A stretch of DNA of 64,000 bases from Allosphingosinicella sp042666435 (GTDB lineage Bacteria; Pseudomonadota; Alphaproteobacteria; Sphingomonadales; Sphingomonadaceae), in contig NZ_JBHTDC010000002.1 of the NCBI RefSeq assembly GCF_042666435.1, positions 496,001 through 560,000 on the forward strand, in the 5' to 3' direction. The notes under the pieces are model-generated. The model was not told where the DNA came from. It ran no database searches and worked only from the letters and a program-made list of their open reading frames with translations. Both the position numbers and the translations under genes were made by a program. Each line of letters starts with the position of its first letter. Positions within the stretch are counted from its first letter, which is position 1. Positions 42,224 to 50,895 of this stretch are shown piece by piece.

Positions 42224-43186
42224 ATGTCCACGCATTTCATTCCGGCCGTCGCGACGCTGCTCGCCGCCGGGCTCGTCGCTTCGTGCAACCAGACCGATGC
42301 CGCGTCCGTCGCCACCGACACGCGCTCCGGCGCCTGGCGCCCGGCCCCCGTGGAGGACGCCGCCGAACCTTCCGAAATCGTCGCCAACGCGCCGGCCGAG
42401 GCATGGCGCCCGGTCGCTCCCGACAACCTCCTCATCCTCGACCTCGCCGATGGCGGCCGCGTCGCCATCGAGCTGGCGCCCGAATTCGCGCCCGTCCACG
42501 TCGCCAACATCCGCGCGCTGGCCCGCGCTGGTTGGTGGAACGGCGCCGCCATCTACCGCGTCCAGGACAATTATGTCGTCCAATGGGGCGTCAACGCGAG
42601 CGACAGGCCGCTCCCGCAAGGCGTCGTGAAGGCGCCGCCCGCCGAATATGACCGCGCGCTGACGGGCCTCACCGTCCGCCCGCTCGGCTTTCCCGACAGC
42701 TACGCGCCGATGGCGGGCCATGCGAGCGGCTGGCCGATCGGCTACGACCCGGACAGCGGCCGCGCCTGGCTCACCCATTGCTACGGCATGGTCGGCGTCG
42801 GCCGCGACCTCAGCCCCGACACGGGCACGGGGGGCGAGCTCTACACTATCATCGGCCATGCGCCACGCCACCTCGACCGAAACATCGCCACCGTCGGCCG
42901 GGTGCTGAGTGGGATAGAGCATATGACCGCTCGCCCGCGCGGTACCGAGGCCCTGGGCTTCTACAAGGACGAAGCGCAGCACGTGCCCATTGTCCGCGCC
43001 CGCCTCGCCGCCGACATCCCCGCCGCCGAGCGCCCGTCCTATGAGATATTGCGTTCCGGCCACGAGGCGTTCGGCGCTTTCGTCACCGGTCGCGCCAATC
43101 GCGGCGGCGATTTCTTCGACGTTCCCGCCGGCGGCGTCGATCTGTGCAACGCGCCCGTGCCGTCGCGGCTGAAGGAGCAGGATTAG
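42224..43186 (+). CDS. cyclophilin-type peptidyl-prolyl isomerase, lipoprotein
   Basis: 320 aa. Lipoprotein signal (AAGLVASC, Cys 21), Ala/Pro linker, then a cyclophilin-like domain: LLILDLADGGRVAIELAPEFAPVHVANIRALARAGWWNGAAIYRVQDNYVVQWG and GMVGVGRDLSPDTGTGGELYTIIGHAPRHLDRNIATVGRVLSGIEHM. Likely periplasmic folding helper anchored to a membrane. The domain is longer than in simple PpiA. Residues of the classical active site are only partly conserved, so activity is uncertain. Confidence 0.85.
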   Translation: MSTHFIPAVATLLAAGLVASCNQTDAASVATDTRSGAWRPAPVEDAAEPSEIVANAPAEAWRPVAPDNLLILDLADGGRVAIELAPEFAPVHVANIRALARAGWWNGAAIYRVQDNYVVQWGVNASDRPLPQGVVKAPPAEYDRALTGLTVRPLGFPDSYAPMAGHASGWPIGYDPDSGRAWLTHCYGMVGVGRDLSPDTGTGGELYTIIGHAPRHLDRNIATVGRVLSGIEHMTARPRGTEALGFYKDEAQHVPIVRARLAADIPAAERPSYEILRSGHEAFGAFVTGRANRGGDFFDVPAGGVDLCNAPVPSRLKEQD

Positions 43187-43276
43187 TCGTCGCAAACATC
43201 GAATCGACGCCCCGCCATACGAGTTTTTAAGCTGCGCCGGGTAACGACACTCCCCTCAGTAGAAGGGACCCCGGGA

Positions 43277-43765
43277 TTGACCCCCACCGAACCGTTGGCG
43301 CTCCACCATAGCTGGCCCATTTTCGAGCGCGGGCAGCGATTGAATCTTGGATGCGTCTACGATTGCGAGACGCTGGCCGGCTCCGCTGTTGCCGCGGCCG
43401 ACAGAAAAGCATTGGCCAGACACGGCATCGGCATCTGGGAGTGCGATCTGAGCGACAACGCCCTCACCTGGTCGCCCGAAGTATATGACCTCTTCGGGCT
43501 GCCGCAAGACGCAAGCCCGGCCCGCGCGGTCTCGGTCAGCCTGTATTGCGAGCACTCGCGCGCGGCCATGGAACGGCTGCGGGCCCACGCCATCGCGCAC
43601 CGGCGCGGCTTCACCCTAGATGCGGAAATCAGGCCGGCGCAAGGAGCCCGCCGCTGGATGCGGCTGGTGGCCGCCCCGGTCTGCGAGGGCCGCCGGGTGC
43701 TCCGGCTTCAGGGACTGAAGCAGGATGTCACGCACGAATATGTGCGAGGCTCCTCGCGGCGATAG
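43277..43765 (+). CDS. PAS-domain protein
   Basis: 162 aa. One PAS_3-like domain (about 48-155): GIGIWECDLSDNALTWSPEVYDLFGLPQD ... FTLDAEIRPAQGARRWMRLVAAPVCEGRRVLRLQGLKQDVT. No output domain follows, so a stand-alone sensor or partner of another protein. The stop codon abuts that of the converging protease gene. Confidence 0.75.
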   Translation: MTPTEPLALHHSWPIFERGQRLNLGCVYDCETLAGSAVAAADRKALARHGIGIWECDLSDNALTWSPEVYDLFGLPQDASPARAVSVSLYCEHSRAAMERLRAHAIAHRRGFTLDAEIRPAQGARRWMRLVAAPVCEGRRVLRLQGLKQDVTHEYVRGSSRR

Positions 43766-45010
43766 CTAGCGAGCCTGGTCCGCCGCGCGCACATTCGCCT
43801 CGGCGAGGTGCCGCGCCTTCCATTCCATCGCCATCCTCACCCTCGTCCGGCCCGAGGGATGGTCGAAGAACAACGCCTCCTCCAGCGCGCCGGGCTCGAT
43901 CTTGCGATATTCGGAGAGCTTCATCGCGATCGAGGCGAAGCCGTCCGGCTCGCGCGCCGCGTCCAGCCCGAAGGCGTCGGCGTCGCTTTCGTTCATGCGG
44001 ATGAGCGTGTTGGTGACTGGCGTCATGGCGAGCATGAATATGGTGAAGATCGCGGCGAACAGCGGCACCACCGCCGGGTCGTCGACGCCGCGCACGCCCC
44101 AGCGGCGGCCGTAGCGGGCGAGGATTCGCGGGGTCAGCCACCACAAAAGGAACAGCCCCGCCACCACGATCAGCACCAGCACGATCACGCTGCGCCAGAT
44201 ATGGCCGAGCACATAATGGCCGAGCTCGTGGCCCATCACCGCCTTGACCTCGGCGGGCGTGCTACGCTCCAGCAGATTGTCATTGAGCGAGATGCGGATC
44301 GTCGGGCCGAGGCCCGACACGTTGGCCGAGATGCGCTTGTGCTGTTTCGACTGGTCGAACACATAGACATGCTCGGCCGGGACGTCGTGGGCTCGCGCCA
44401 TCGCGATGATCTGGTCGCGCAACGGACCGGCAGCCATCGGCTTATAGTCGTTGAACAGCGGCGAGATCAGCACCGGCGCGACCACCAGCAACAGCGCGAT
44501 CAAGGCAGCGATGGCGCCAGCCGACCACAGCCACCAGGTCCGCGGCGCAGCCCGGATCACGGCGAAGATGATGATCAGCAGGACCGCGGTGATGACGAGC
44601 CCGATCGCCAGCCCGATCGCCTGCTCCCCCGCCCACGCGCCGAAGCCGAGGTTCATCAGGTCATATTGCTTCTCGCGAAAATAGCCGGTGTAAATCGTCC
44701 AGGGCAGGACGATCAGCGAACTGATGACAACATAGGGCAAGGCATAGAGCGCGGGCTGGAGCCAGCGCCGTGCGGTGACGCGCTCGGCGAAGGCCCGCCA
44801 GCGCGCCGACCAGCCCAGGTGCAGGATCAGCAGGTGCGAGGCGACCCCGATCAATGCGCCCCACAGCAACAGCCAATAGCCGCCCTCGAAATAAGCGTCC
44901 GACTTCGCCCGCGCCGCCCCCTGCAGCGTGTCGAGATAGGCGCGCGTCGCTGTCTCCACGTCGAAACCCTGCGCCGCCACCTGCGCCGCCGCCAACAGAT
45001 CGATCCCCAT
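43766..45010 (-). CDS. M48-family membrane zinc protease (STE24-like)
   Basis: 414 aa. Several membrane helices; the zinc motif HELGH at 261-265 (VMGHELGHYVLGHIW) and the third ligand in NESDADAFGLD; a LFNDYKPM..LRDQIIAMARAHDVPAEHVYVFDQSKQHKRISANVSGLG segment is typical of CAAX prenyl protease 1 homologues. Bacterial homologues act in membrane-protein quality control. No operon partner. Confidence 0.92.
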   Translation of the reverse strand: MGIDLLAAAQVAAQGFDVETATRAYLDTLQGAARAKSDAYFEGGYWLLLWGALIGVASHLLILHLGWSARWRAFAERVTARRWLQPALYALPYVVISSLIVLPWTIYTGYFREKQYDLMNLGFGAWAGEQAIGLAIGLVITAVLLIIIFAVIRAAPRTWWLWSAGAIAALIALLLVVAPVLISPLFNDYKPMAAGPLRDQIIAMARAHDVPAEHVYVFDQSKQHKRISANVSGLGPTIRISLNDNLLERSTPAEVKAVMGHELGHYVLGHIWRSVIVLVLIVVAGLFLLWWLTPRILARYGRRWGVRGVDDPAVVPLFAAIFTIFMLAMTPVTNTLIRMNESDADAFGLDAAREPDGFASIAMKLSEYRKIEPGALEEALFFDHPSGRTRVRMAMEWKARHLAEANVRAADQAR

Positions 45011-45075
45011 GCGATTCCCCCCCCCGTTACGGGCAGGCTAGCGCGGATCGGCCAAAGCGCAATCCGCGAATGGGA

Positions 45076-45531
45076 TCATTTGTACATGCCTTCGCGCAGG
45101 TTGATTCCGTACTCGACCCAGGCCTTCATCGCGCAAAGCATCTGCGACCAGCCCATGCAATTGCCATAGGAAGCCTTGAGTCCGGCCGGCGTCTCCCGCC
45201 AGCCTTCTTCGCCGATCGAGAGGAGCGTGCGCCCGTCCTCCAGGGCTTCGAACCGCATCGTCACAATGGTGTCGTATTTGGCTGACGGATCATTCTCGTC
45301 GGCTTCCCAGCGCAGCACGATCCGCTTGTTCTTCTCGACCTCGGCCACCTCGACCGGGAAGGCGCCGGGGAAATCGTGGAAACTCCAGGACACGGTCGCG
45401 CCGGGTTCGATCCGCCCCTCGGCGCCGCCGGTGGTGAAGTAGCGCGAGAGGGTGCCGGGATCGACAATCGCTTCGAACACCTCCTCGACCGGCCTCGCGA
45501 TCCGTCCGGCGACTTCGAACTTGAGTTCCAT
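45076..45531 (-). CDS. SRPBCC (AHSA1-like) domain protein
   Basis: 151 aa. Single START/AHSA1 fold: VAGRIARPVEEVFEAIVDPGTLSRYFTTGGAEGRIEPGATVSWSFHDFPGAFPVEV ... YGNCMGWSQMLCAMKAWVEYG. Binds an unknown hydrophobic ligand. Divergent from an ArsR-type regulator with a shared intergenic operator, a very common arrangement for such pairs. Confidence 0.85.
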   Translation of the reverse strand: MELKFEVAGRIARPVEEVFEAIVDPGTLSRYFTTGGAEGRIEPGATVSWSFHDFPGAFPVEVAEVEKNKRIVLRWEADENDPSAKYDTIVTMRFEALEDGRTLLSIGEEGWRETPAGLKASYGNCMGWSQMLCAMKAWVEYGINLREGMYK

Positions 45532-45560
45532 GGCGATTCTCCTTGAAGAGATACATCATG

Positions 45561-45578
45561 TGTTATAACTATGTAACA
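45561..45578. promoter_or_regulatory. ArsR-type operator between the SRPBCC and arsR-like genes
   Basis: TGTTATAACTATGTAACA: inverted repeat TGTTA-N8-TAACA in an AT-rich pocket, reaching the first base of the arsR ATG and overlapping a TATAAC -10-like element. Suggests autorepression and control of both genes. Confidence 0.6.
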
Positions 45579-45916
45579 TGTCAAGCGCGGACCAGGACGA
45601 CCGGATTTTCAAGGCCCTGTCCGCGGCGACCCGGCGCGCCATACTCGATGCGCTCAAGGACCGGCCATGCACGACGGGCGAGCTCTGCGCGCGCTTCGAG
45701 CCGCTCGATCGATGCACGGTGATGCAACATCTGAAGGTGCTGGTCGCGGCCGATCTCGTGATTGTCCGGCGCGAAGGGCGCGAACGCTGGAATCACCTCA
45801 ATGTCCTGCCGATCAAGCGCCTCCACGACCGCTGGATCGGACCCTATGCGCATCATGCCGTCGCCATGATCGACCGCCTCCGCGGCGATCTGGAAGCTGA
45901 CTTGTCCGACGACTGA
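45578..45916 (+). CDS. ArsR-family winged-helix repressor
   Basis: 112 aa. IFKALSAATRRAILDALKDRPCTTGELCARFEPLDRCTVMQHLKVLVAADLVIVRREGRERWNHL is the wHTH of the ArsR/SmtB family. No CxC metal site is evident, so a non-metal signal is likely. Divergent from the SRPBCC gene. Confidence 0.9.
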   Translation: MSSADQDDRIFKALSAATRRAILDALKDRPCTTGELCARFEPLDRCTVMQHLKVLVAADLVIVRREGRERWNHLNVLPIKRLHDRWIGPYAHHAVAMIDRLRGDLEADLSDD

Positions 45917-45965
45917 TTGATCGCCGCGCGTTGCGCCGCCTGCCGCGCGCGACTACATCGCGCGG

Positions 45966-48557
45966 ATGCTCGATGCCCAGAACGCCCCCGCCGCGCCGCC
46001 CGCCGCCGTCCTTCGAAAAGAGTATCGGGAGCCGGAATGGCGAGTGCCGGAGATCGCGCTGGACTTCGATCTCGGCGCCGGCAGGACCGTGGTGCGGGCG
46101 ACCCTCAAGGTTGAGCGGAACGGTGCGCATGACGCGCCGCTGAGGCTTGACGGCGAGGGACTGGTCCTGGTCGAGGTGAAGGTCGATGGACAGCCCGCCG
46201 ACCATCTTTACGCCGGCGACGTGCTGACCATCCCGCTCGCCGGCGCCTCCGCCGAGGTGGAAACGACCGTCGAGCTCGCGCCGAGCGCGAACAGCCAGCT
46301 GATGGGATTGTACGAATCGGGCGGCATCCTGTGCACCCAATGCGAGGCGGAGGGGTTCCGGCGGATCACCTTCTTCCCCGACCGGCCCGACGTGCTGAGC
46401 CGCTACACGGTCAAGATGAGCGCCGACAAGAATCTCTATCCGGTGCTGCTCGCCAACGGCGACCCGACGGGGACAGGCGAGCTGGAGGGTGGCCGGCACT
46501 GGGCGGAATGGAACGACCCCTTCCCCAAGCCCTGCTATTTGTTCGCCCTGGTCGCCGGCGATCTCGTCGCCAACCGCGATTCCTTCGTGACCCGGAGCGG
46601 CAGAACCGTCGATCTCGGCATCTGGGTGCGCGCGGAGGATGTCGCCAAGACCGGCCACGCCATGGCGGCCTTGAAGGCGTCGATGGCCTGGGACGAAAAA
46701 GTCTATGGCCGCGAATATGACCTCGATGTGTTCAACATCGTCGCGGTCGCCGACTTCAACTTCGGCGCGATGGAGAATAAGGGCCTCAACATCTTCAATT
46801 CGCGCTACATCCTGGCCGACCCCGACACTGCGACGGACGCCGATTACGATGCCGTCGCTGGCGTCGTCGCGCACGAATATTTCCATAATTGGTCCGGCAA
46901 CCGGGTCACCTGCCGGGACTGGTTCCAGCTCTCGTTGAAGGAAGGCTTCACCGTCTTTCGCGACCAGCAATTTTCCGCCGACCAGGGCAGCCATGCGGTC
47001 AAGCGGATCGAGGATGTGCGGATGCTGCGCGCCGCGCAATTCCCCGAGGATGCGGGGCCGCTCTCCCATCCGATCCGGCCCGAAAGCTATATCGAGATAT
47101 CCAATTTCTACACCGCGACCGTCTACAACAAGGGCGCCGAGGTGATCCGGATGATGCACACCATGCTCGGGCCGGACAGGTTCCGCGCTGGGGCCGACCT
47201 CTATTTCGCCCGCCACGACGGCGAGGCGGCGACGTGCGAGGATTTCGTCGCCGCGATGGAGGATGCGAGCGGAGCCGACCTGTCGCGCTTCCGGCTCTGG
47301 TACAGCCAGGCGGGAACGCCCCGGGTGCGGGCCTCTCTCAGCCACCATGCCGGCGACGGTCGGGCGCATCTCGTGCTGGAGCAGCACGTGCCGTCGACGC
47401 CCGGCAATGCGGACAAGCAGGCGATGCCGATCCCGCTGAAGGTCGCCCTGTTCGGCGAGCTGACGCGGGAGAAATATGCCGAGCGGCTGGTGGTGCTGGA
47501 GGAGCCGGTCCAGGAGATCGTGTTCGACGGGATTGGCGAAAGGCCGATATTGTCGATCAACCGTGATTTTTCGGCGCCTGTGATCGTCGAGGCGGGGCGG
47601 AACGCGGAGGATCTTGCTTTCCTGTCCGCCCATGACGACGATCCCTTCGCCCGCTACGAGGCGATGCAGCAATTGATGCTCGATACCCTGGTCGCGGCCA
47701 TCGGCGGCGGCGCCGCCGATCATAAAGCGGTGATCGAGTCGGTTCGGCACACCCTCTCCGACGAGCGGCTCGATCCCGCCTTCATCGCCGAAGCGGTATT
47801 GCTGCCGACCGAGGCGTTCGTCGGCGACCAGATGCCGGTGGTCGAGCCGGACGCGATCCACGCCGCGCGCGAGGCGCTGCGGGCGGCGCTGGGAAGCGAG
47901 CTGGAGCCGCTTTGGCGCGGCGCTTATGCGGCCAACGCCGCCAACCGCTTCGAATATTCGCCGGCGGCGAAGGGCGCGCGCCGGTTGCGCACTGTGGCAC
48001 TGGGCTATCTCGCCGCGGCCGGAACGGAGGACGCGCCGGCGATGGCGATGCGGCAATATGAGGCGGCGGACAACATGACCGACCGGCAGGGCGCGCTCGG
48101 TATCCTCGCCAACAGTGACGCGGACGAGCGGGCCAGGGCGCTCGACGCTTTCTACGCGCGCTACCGCGACAATGGCCTGGTGCTTGACAAATGGTTCACG
48201 GTGCAGGCGCTGTCGACGCGCGACGACACGCTGGCGGCGGTCGAACGGCTGGCGGCGCATCCCGATTTCACGCTTTCGAATCCCAACCGGATGCGCTCGC
48301 TGGTCGGCGCCTTCGCCGCCAACCAGCGCGCCTTCCACGACGCCTCGGGACGTGGCTACCGCTTTTTGGCCGACATGATCCTGGCCGTCGACGCGCTGAA
48401 CCCGCAGACGGCGGCGCGACTGGTGCCGCCGCTCGGTCGCTGGCGCCGCTTCGACGCCGGCCGCGCGGGCCTGATGAAAGCCGAGCTCAAGCGGATCGTC
48501 GGGACGAAGGGGCTTTCCAAGGACGTGTTCGAGCAGGCGTCGAAGAGCCTCGCCTGA
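45966..48557 (+). CDS. pepN: aminopeptidase N (M1 family), first paralogue
   Basis: 863 aa. N-terminal saddle domain, exopeptidase motif GAMEN (267-271), zinc motif HEYFHNWSGNR (His 303, Glu 304, His 307), then the E. coli PepN-type C-terminal Ig and helical domains. Cytoplasmic metallo-aminopeptidase of peptide turnover. It lies 50 nt after the arsR gene on the same strand. A second paralogue with identical motifs is at 54809. Confidence 0.95.
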   Translation: MLDAQNAPAAPPAAVLRKEYREPEWRVPEIALDFDLGAGRTVVRATLKVERNGAHDAPLRLDGEGLVLVEVKVDGQPADHLYAGDVLTIPLAGASAEVETTVELAPSANSQLMGLYESGGILCTQCEAEGFRRITFFPDRPDVLSRYTVKMSADKNLYPVLLANGDPTGTGELEGGRHWAEWNDPFPKPCYLFALVAGDLVANRDSFVTRSGRTVDLGIWVRAEDVAKTGHAMAALKASMAWDEKVYGREYDLDVFNIVAVADFNFGAMENKGLNIFNSRYILADPDTATDADYDAVAGVVAHEYFHNWSGNRVTCRDWFQLSLKEGFTVFRDQQFSADQGSHAVKRIEDVRMLRAAQFPEDAGPLSHPIRPESYIEISNFYTATVYNKGAEVIRMMHTMLGPDRFRAGADLYFARHDGEAATCEDFVAAMEDASGADLSRFRLWYSQAGTPRVRASLSHHAGDGRAHLVLEQHVPSTPGNADKQAMPIPLKVALFGELTREKYAERLVVLEEPVQEIVFDGIGERPILSINRDFSAPVIVEAGRNAEDLAFLSAHDDDPFARYEAMQQLMLDTLVAAIGGGAADHKAVIESVRHTLSDERLDPAFIAEAVLLPTEAFVGDQMPVVEPDAIHAAREALRAALGSELEPLWRGAYAANAANRFEYSPAAKGARRLRTVALGYLAAAGTEDAPAMAMRQYEAADNMTDRQGALGILANSDADERARALDAFYARYRDNGLVLDKWFTVQALSTRDDTLAAVERLAAHPDFTLSNPNRMRSLVGAFAANQRAFHDASGRGYRFLADMILAVDALNPQTAARLVPPLGRWRRFDAGRAGLMKAELKRIVGTKGLSKDVFEQASKSLA

Positions 48558-49145
48558 TCAGCCGCCGATCCATGCCGCCACGTCGGCCGCGATCTGGTTG
48601 GCGGCCTGGTTGAGAGCGGGGGCGACGCTCGCCACATCGACGGCGGCGATGGGCACGCGCGCCTCGAAGCGGCGGGTCTCGACCCGGCCCTCGCCGCGGG
48701 CGAGCGCGGCGTCGTAGGTCGCGACCACCTCCATCGCGTCGGCCTCGACGCCGAAGCTCTGCAGCTGGCCGGTGAGGCGGATGCCGGGATCGAAGGTGAA
48801 TTGCCGGGAATCGAGAACAACGCGCCCGGTGCGCGCGGCGATGGTCTCCGAGAGCAATCGGCCGAACAAAGCGTTGGGCGTATCCACCCATTGCGCGTCC
48901 TTCAGATAGGCGATGGCGGTGCCGTTTGACCGTACGGGGACGCGGTTGGTGTTGAGCTCCTGCGGGATGGTCGGCGCGACCACGGTGACCGCCTCGCCGG
49001 CGGGGGCGGTGCGGCTCGTCTCGGCCGGAACGGTGGCGGCCGGCTCGAGCGTCAGGAAATAAGGCGGCGGCTTCGCCCCGAAGCTGAGGCAGCCGGACAA
49101 AGCGAGCGCCATGCCAAGGGTCAGGATGCGCGTTATCGTCTTCAT
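48558..49145 (-). CDS. ABC transport auxiliary lipoprotein (PqiC/LPS-like)
   Basis: 195 aa. Lipoprotein signal with LSGC (Cys 19); then PPPYFLTLEPAA..VTVVAPTIPQELNTNRVPVRSNGTAIAYLKDAQWVDTPNALFGRLLSETIAARTGRVVLD, the ABC-type transport auxiliary domain. Last gene of the MCE operon (4-nt overlap with mlaD), probably the outer-membrane lipoprotein partner. Stop codon abuts that of pepN. Confidence 0.85.
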   Translation of the reverse strand: MKTITRILTLGMALALSGCLSFGAKPPPYFLTLEPAATVPAETSRTAPAGEAVTVVAPTIPQELNTNRVPVRSNGTAIAYLKDAQWVDTPNALFGRLLSETIAARTGRVVLDSRQFTFDPGIRLTGQLQSFGVEADAMEVVATYDAALARGEGRVETRRFEARVPIAAVDVASVAPALNQAANQIAADVAAWIGG

Positions 49146-50089
49146 TGGCGGGGCTCGTAATCCGGGAGTTTGGGAGCGCCGAGCAGCGAGCCGGCGCCCT
49201 GCTGATCGACCTTCTGCGTCACCGAGCGCAACGCTTCGGACGTCGCCCTGAGGTCGCGGACCAATTGCCCGACCTCGGGCAAAGTCTGCTGGGAGAAAGC
49301 CTGGATGCCCGGTCGCGCGTCCGTGATCGCGGCGTCGAGATTCTCCATGCTCGTCTCGGCCGCCTGCACCGTGGCGCGCAAATCGTTGACGAGCGGCTTC
49401 GCATCCTCGTTGAGGAGGCCGTTGGTGGTCTCGGCAAGCGCTCCGAACTGCTCGGCCGCATCGCCCGCCTGGCGGATGGCGATGCGCGCGTCGGCGAGCG
49501 TGGCGGCGATCTCCGGGCTGCGCTCGGCGATCGATCCGCTAATCTCCTCCATATTGTCGAGGATGGCGGCGATCGACGCCTGGTTGCGGTCGGAGATGAG
49601 CTCGGTCAGCCGCTCGGTCAGGGTCGAGACACGTTCGAGCAATTCGGGCGCGCTGTTGAGCAGCTCACCGAGCGCGCCCGGCTTGGTCGGGATGACGGGT
49701 ACGCCATACGGTCCCTCGCCGCGCAGCGGCGGCGCTCCGGCCGGCGCGGGATCGAGCTGGATCTGCGAGACGCCGGTGAAGCCGACGCCCTCGATGGTAG
49801 CGGTGGTGCCTTCCAGGACCGGCGTTTCGTCCCGGATGGCGATCCGGACGCGGACGAATTCCGGCGTCTTCGGCTCCAGGTTGATCGACGCGACTTGGCC
49901 GACGGGGACGCCGTTGAAGCTCACCGCCGATCCCTTGGCAAGGCCGTCGACGGCCTGCTTGAAGAAGATGTCATATTCCTTGTTGTCCTCGCCCGACACC
50001 TGGGAGAGCCAGATGATGAAGCCAAGCACGGCGACCACGAGGGCGAGCACGACGCCGCCGACAAGGATATGGTTGGAACGGGTTTCCAT
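49142..50089 (-). CDS. mlaD: MCE-domain substrate-binding protein MlaD-like
   Basis: 315 aa. One N-terminal membrane helix (HILVGGVVLALVVAVLGFIIWL), an MCE domain (YDIFFKQAVDGLAKGSAVSFNGVPVGQVASINLEP ... VGFTGVSQIQL) and a long helical C-terminal region (about 140-300) longer than E. coli MlaD. Forms the periplasmic ring that shuttles phospholipids. Adjacent to mlaF (1-nt overlap). Confidence 0.9.
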   Translation of the reverse strand: METRSNHILVGGVVLALVVAVLGFIIWLSQVSGEDNKEYDIFFKQAVDGLAKGSAVSFNGVPVGQVASINLEPKTPEFVRVRIAIRDETPVLEGTTATIEGVGFTGVSQIQLDPAPAGAPPLRGEGPYGVPVIPTKPGALGELLNSAPELLERVSTLTERLTELISDRNQASIAAILDNMEEISGSIAERSPEIAATLADARIAIRQAGDAAEQFGALAETTNGLLNEDAKPLVNDLRATVQAAETSMENLDAAITDARPGIQAFSQQTLPEVGQLVRDLRATSEALRSVTQKVDQQGAGSLLGAPKLPDYEPRQ

Positions 50090-50895
50090 CAGCGCTCAGC
50101 TTCCCCTTTGGCCGACGCGGCCGCCGTCAATTCGGCCGCCCGCCCGCGCGGACCCCTGAAATATTCCTGTATCCATTCATGGTCCAAAGCCAAGAGTTGC
50201 GGGATCGTTCCGACCGCGACGATCTTGCGGTCGGCGATGACGGCGATACGGTCGCAGATAGCATAAAGCGTGTCGAGATCGTGGGTGATGAGGAAAACGG
50301 TCAGCCCGAGCGCGTCGCGAAGCTCGGAAATCAGTTCGTCGAAGCCGGCGGCGCCGATCGGATCGAGCCCGGCCGTGGGTTCGTCGAGGAACAACAATTC
50401 CGGATCGAGCGCGAGGGCGCGGGCGATGCCGGCGCGCTTCTTCATGCCGCCCGAAAGCTCGGATGGATATTTGGGGCCGGCGTCGGGCGCGAGGCCGCTC
50501 ATCACGATCTTGTAGGCGGCGATCTCGTCGAGCAGCCTGCCCTCGATATGCGGGAAATATTCGCGGATCGGCACCTGCACGTTCTCGGCCACCGTCAGCG
50601 TCGAGAAGAGCGCCGCGCCCTGGAAGAGGATGCCCCATTTGCGGCGTATGTCCTTGGCTTCCTCCTCGTCGCGGTCGATCATCGATTCGCCGAAGACGGT
50701 GATGTCGCCGGCATCGGGCGTCTGGAGGCCGATGATCGAGCGCATCAGCACCGATTTGCCGGTGCCGGACCCCCCGACCACGCCCAATATCTCGCCCCGT
50801 CGCACGTCGAGATCGAGGTTTTCGTGAATGACCGCCTCGCCGAAGCTGTTGCGAAGGCCGCGCACCTCGATGATCGTGTCTCCCCCCGCTTTCAT
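50089..50895 (-). CDS. mlaF: phospholipid-transport ABC ATPase MlaF-like
   Basis: 268 aa from the ATG at 50895, overlapping the mlaE stop by 4 nt; the much longer reading frame to 52110 is a shadow of mlaE. Walker A GGSGTGKS (41-48), signature LSGGMKKRAGIARA, Walker B LLFLDEPTAGLDPI, H-loop THD. The MKKR form of the signature is typical of MCE-linked ATPases. Confidence 0.94.
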   Translation of the reverse strand: MKAGGDTIIEVRGLRNSFGEAVIHENLDLDVRRGEILGVVGGSGTGKSVLMRSIIGLQTPDAGDITVFGESMIDRDEEEAKDIRRKWGILFQGAALFSTLTVAENVQVPIREYFPHIEGRLLDEIAAYKIVMSGLAPDAGPKYPSELSGGMKKRAGIARALALDPELLFLDEPTAGLDPIGAAGFDELISELRDALGLTVFLITHDLDTLYAICDRIAVIADRKIVAVGTIPQLLALDHEWIQEYFRGPRGRAAELTAAASAKGEAER

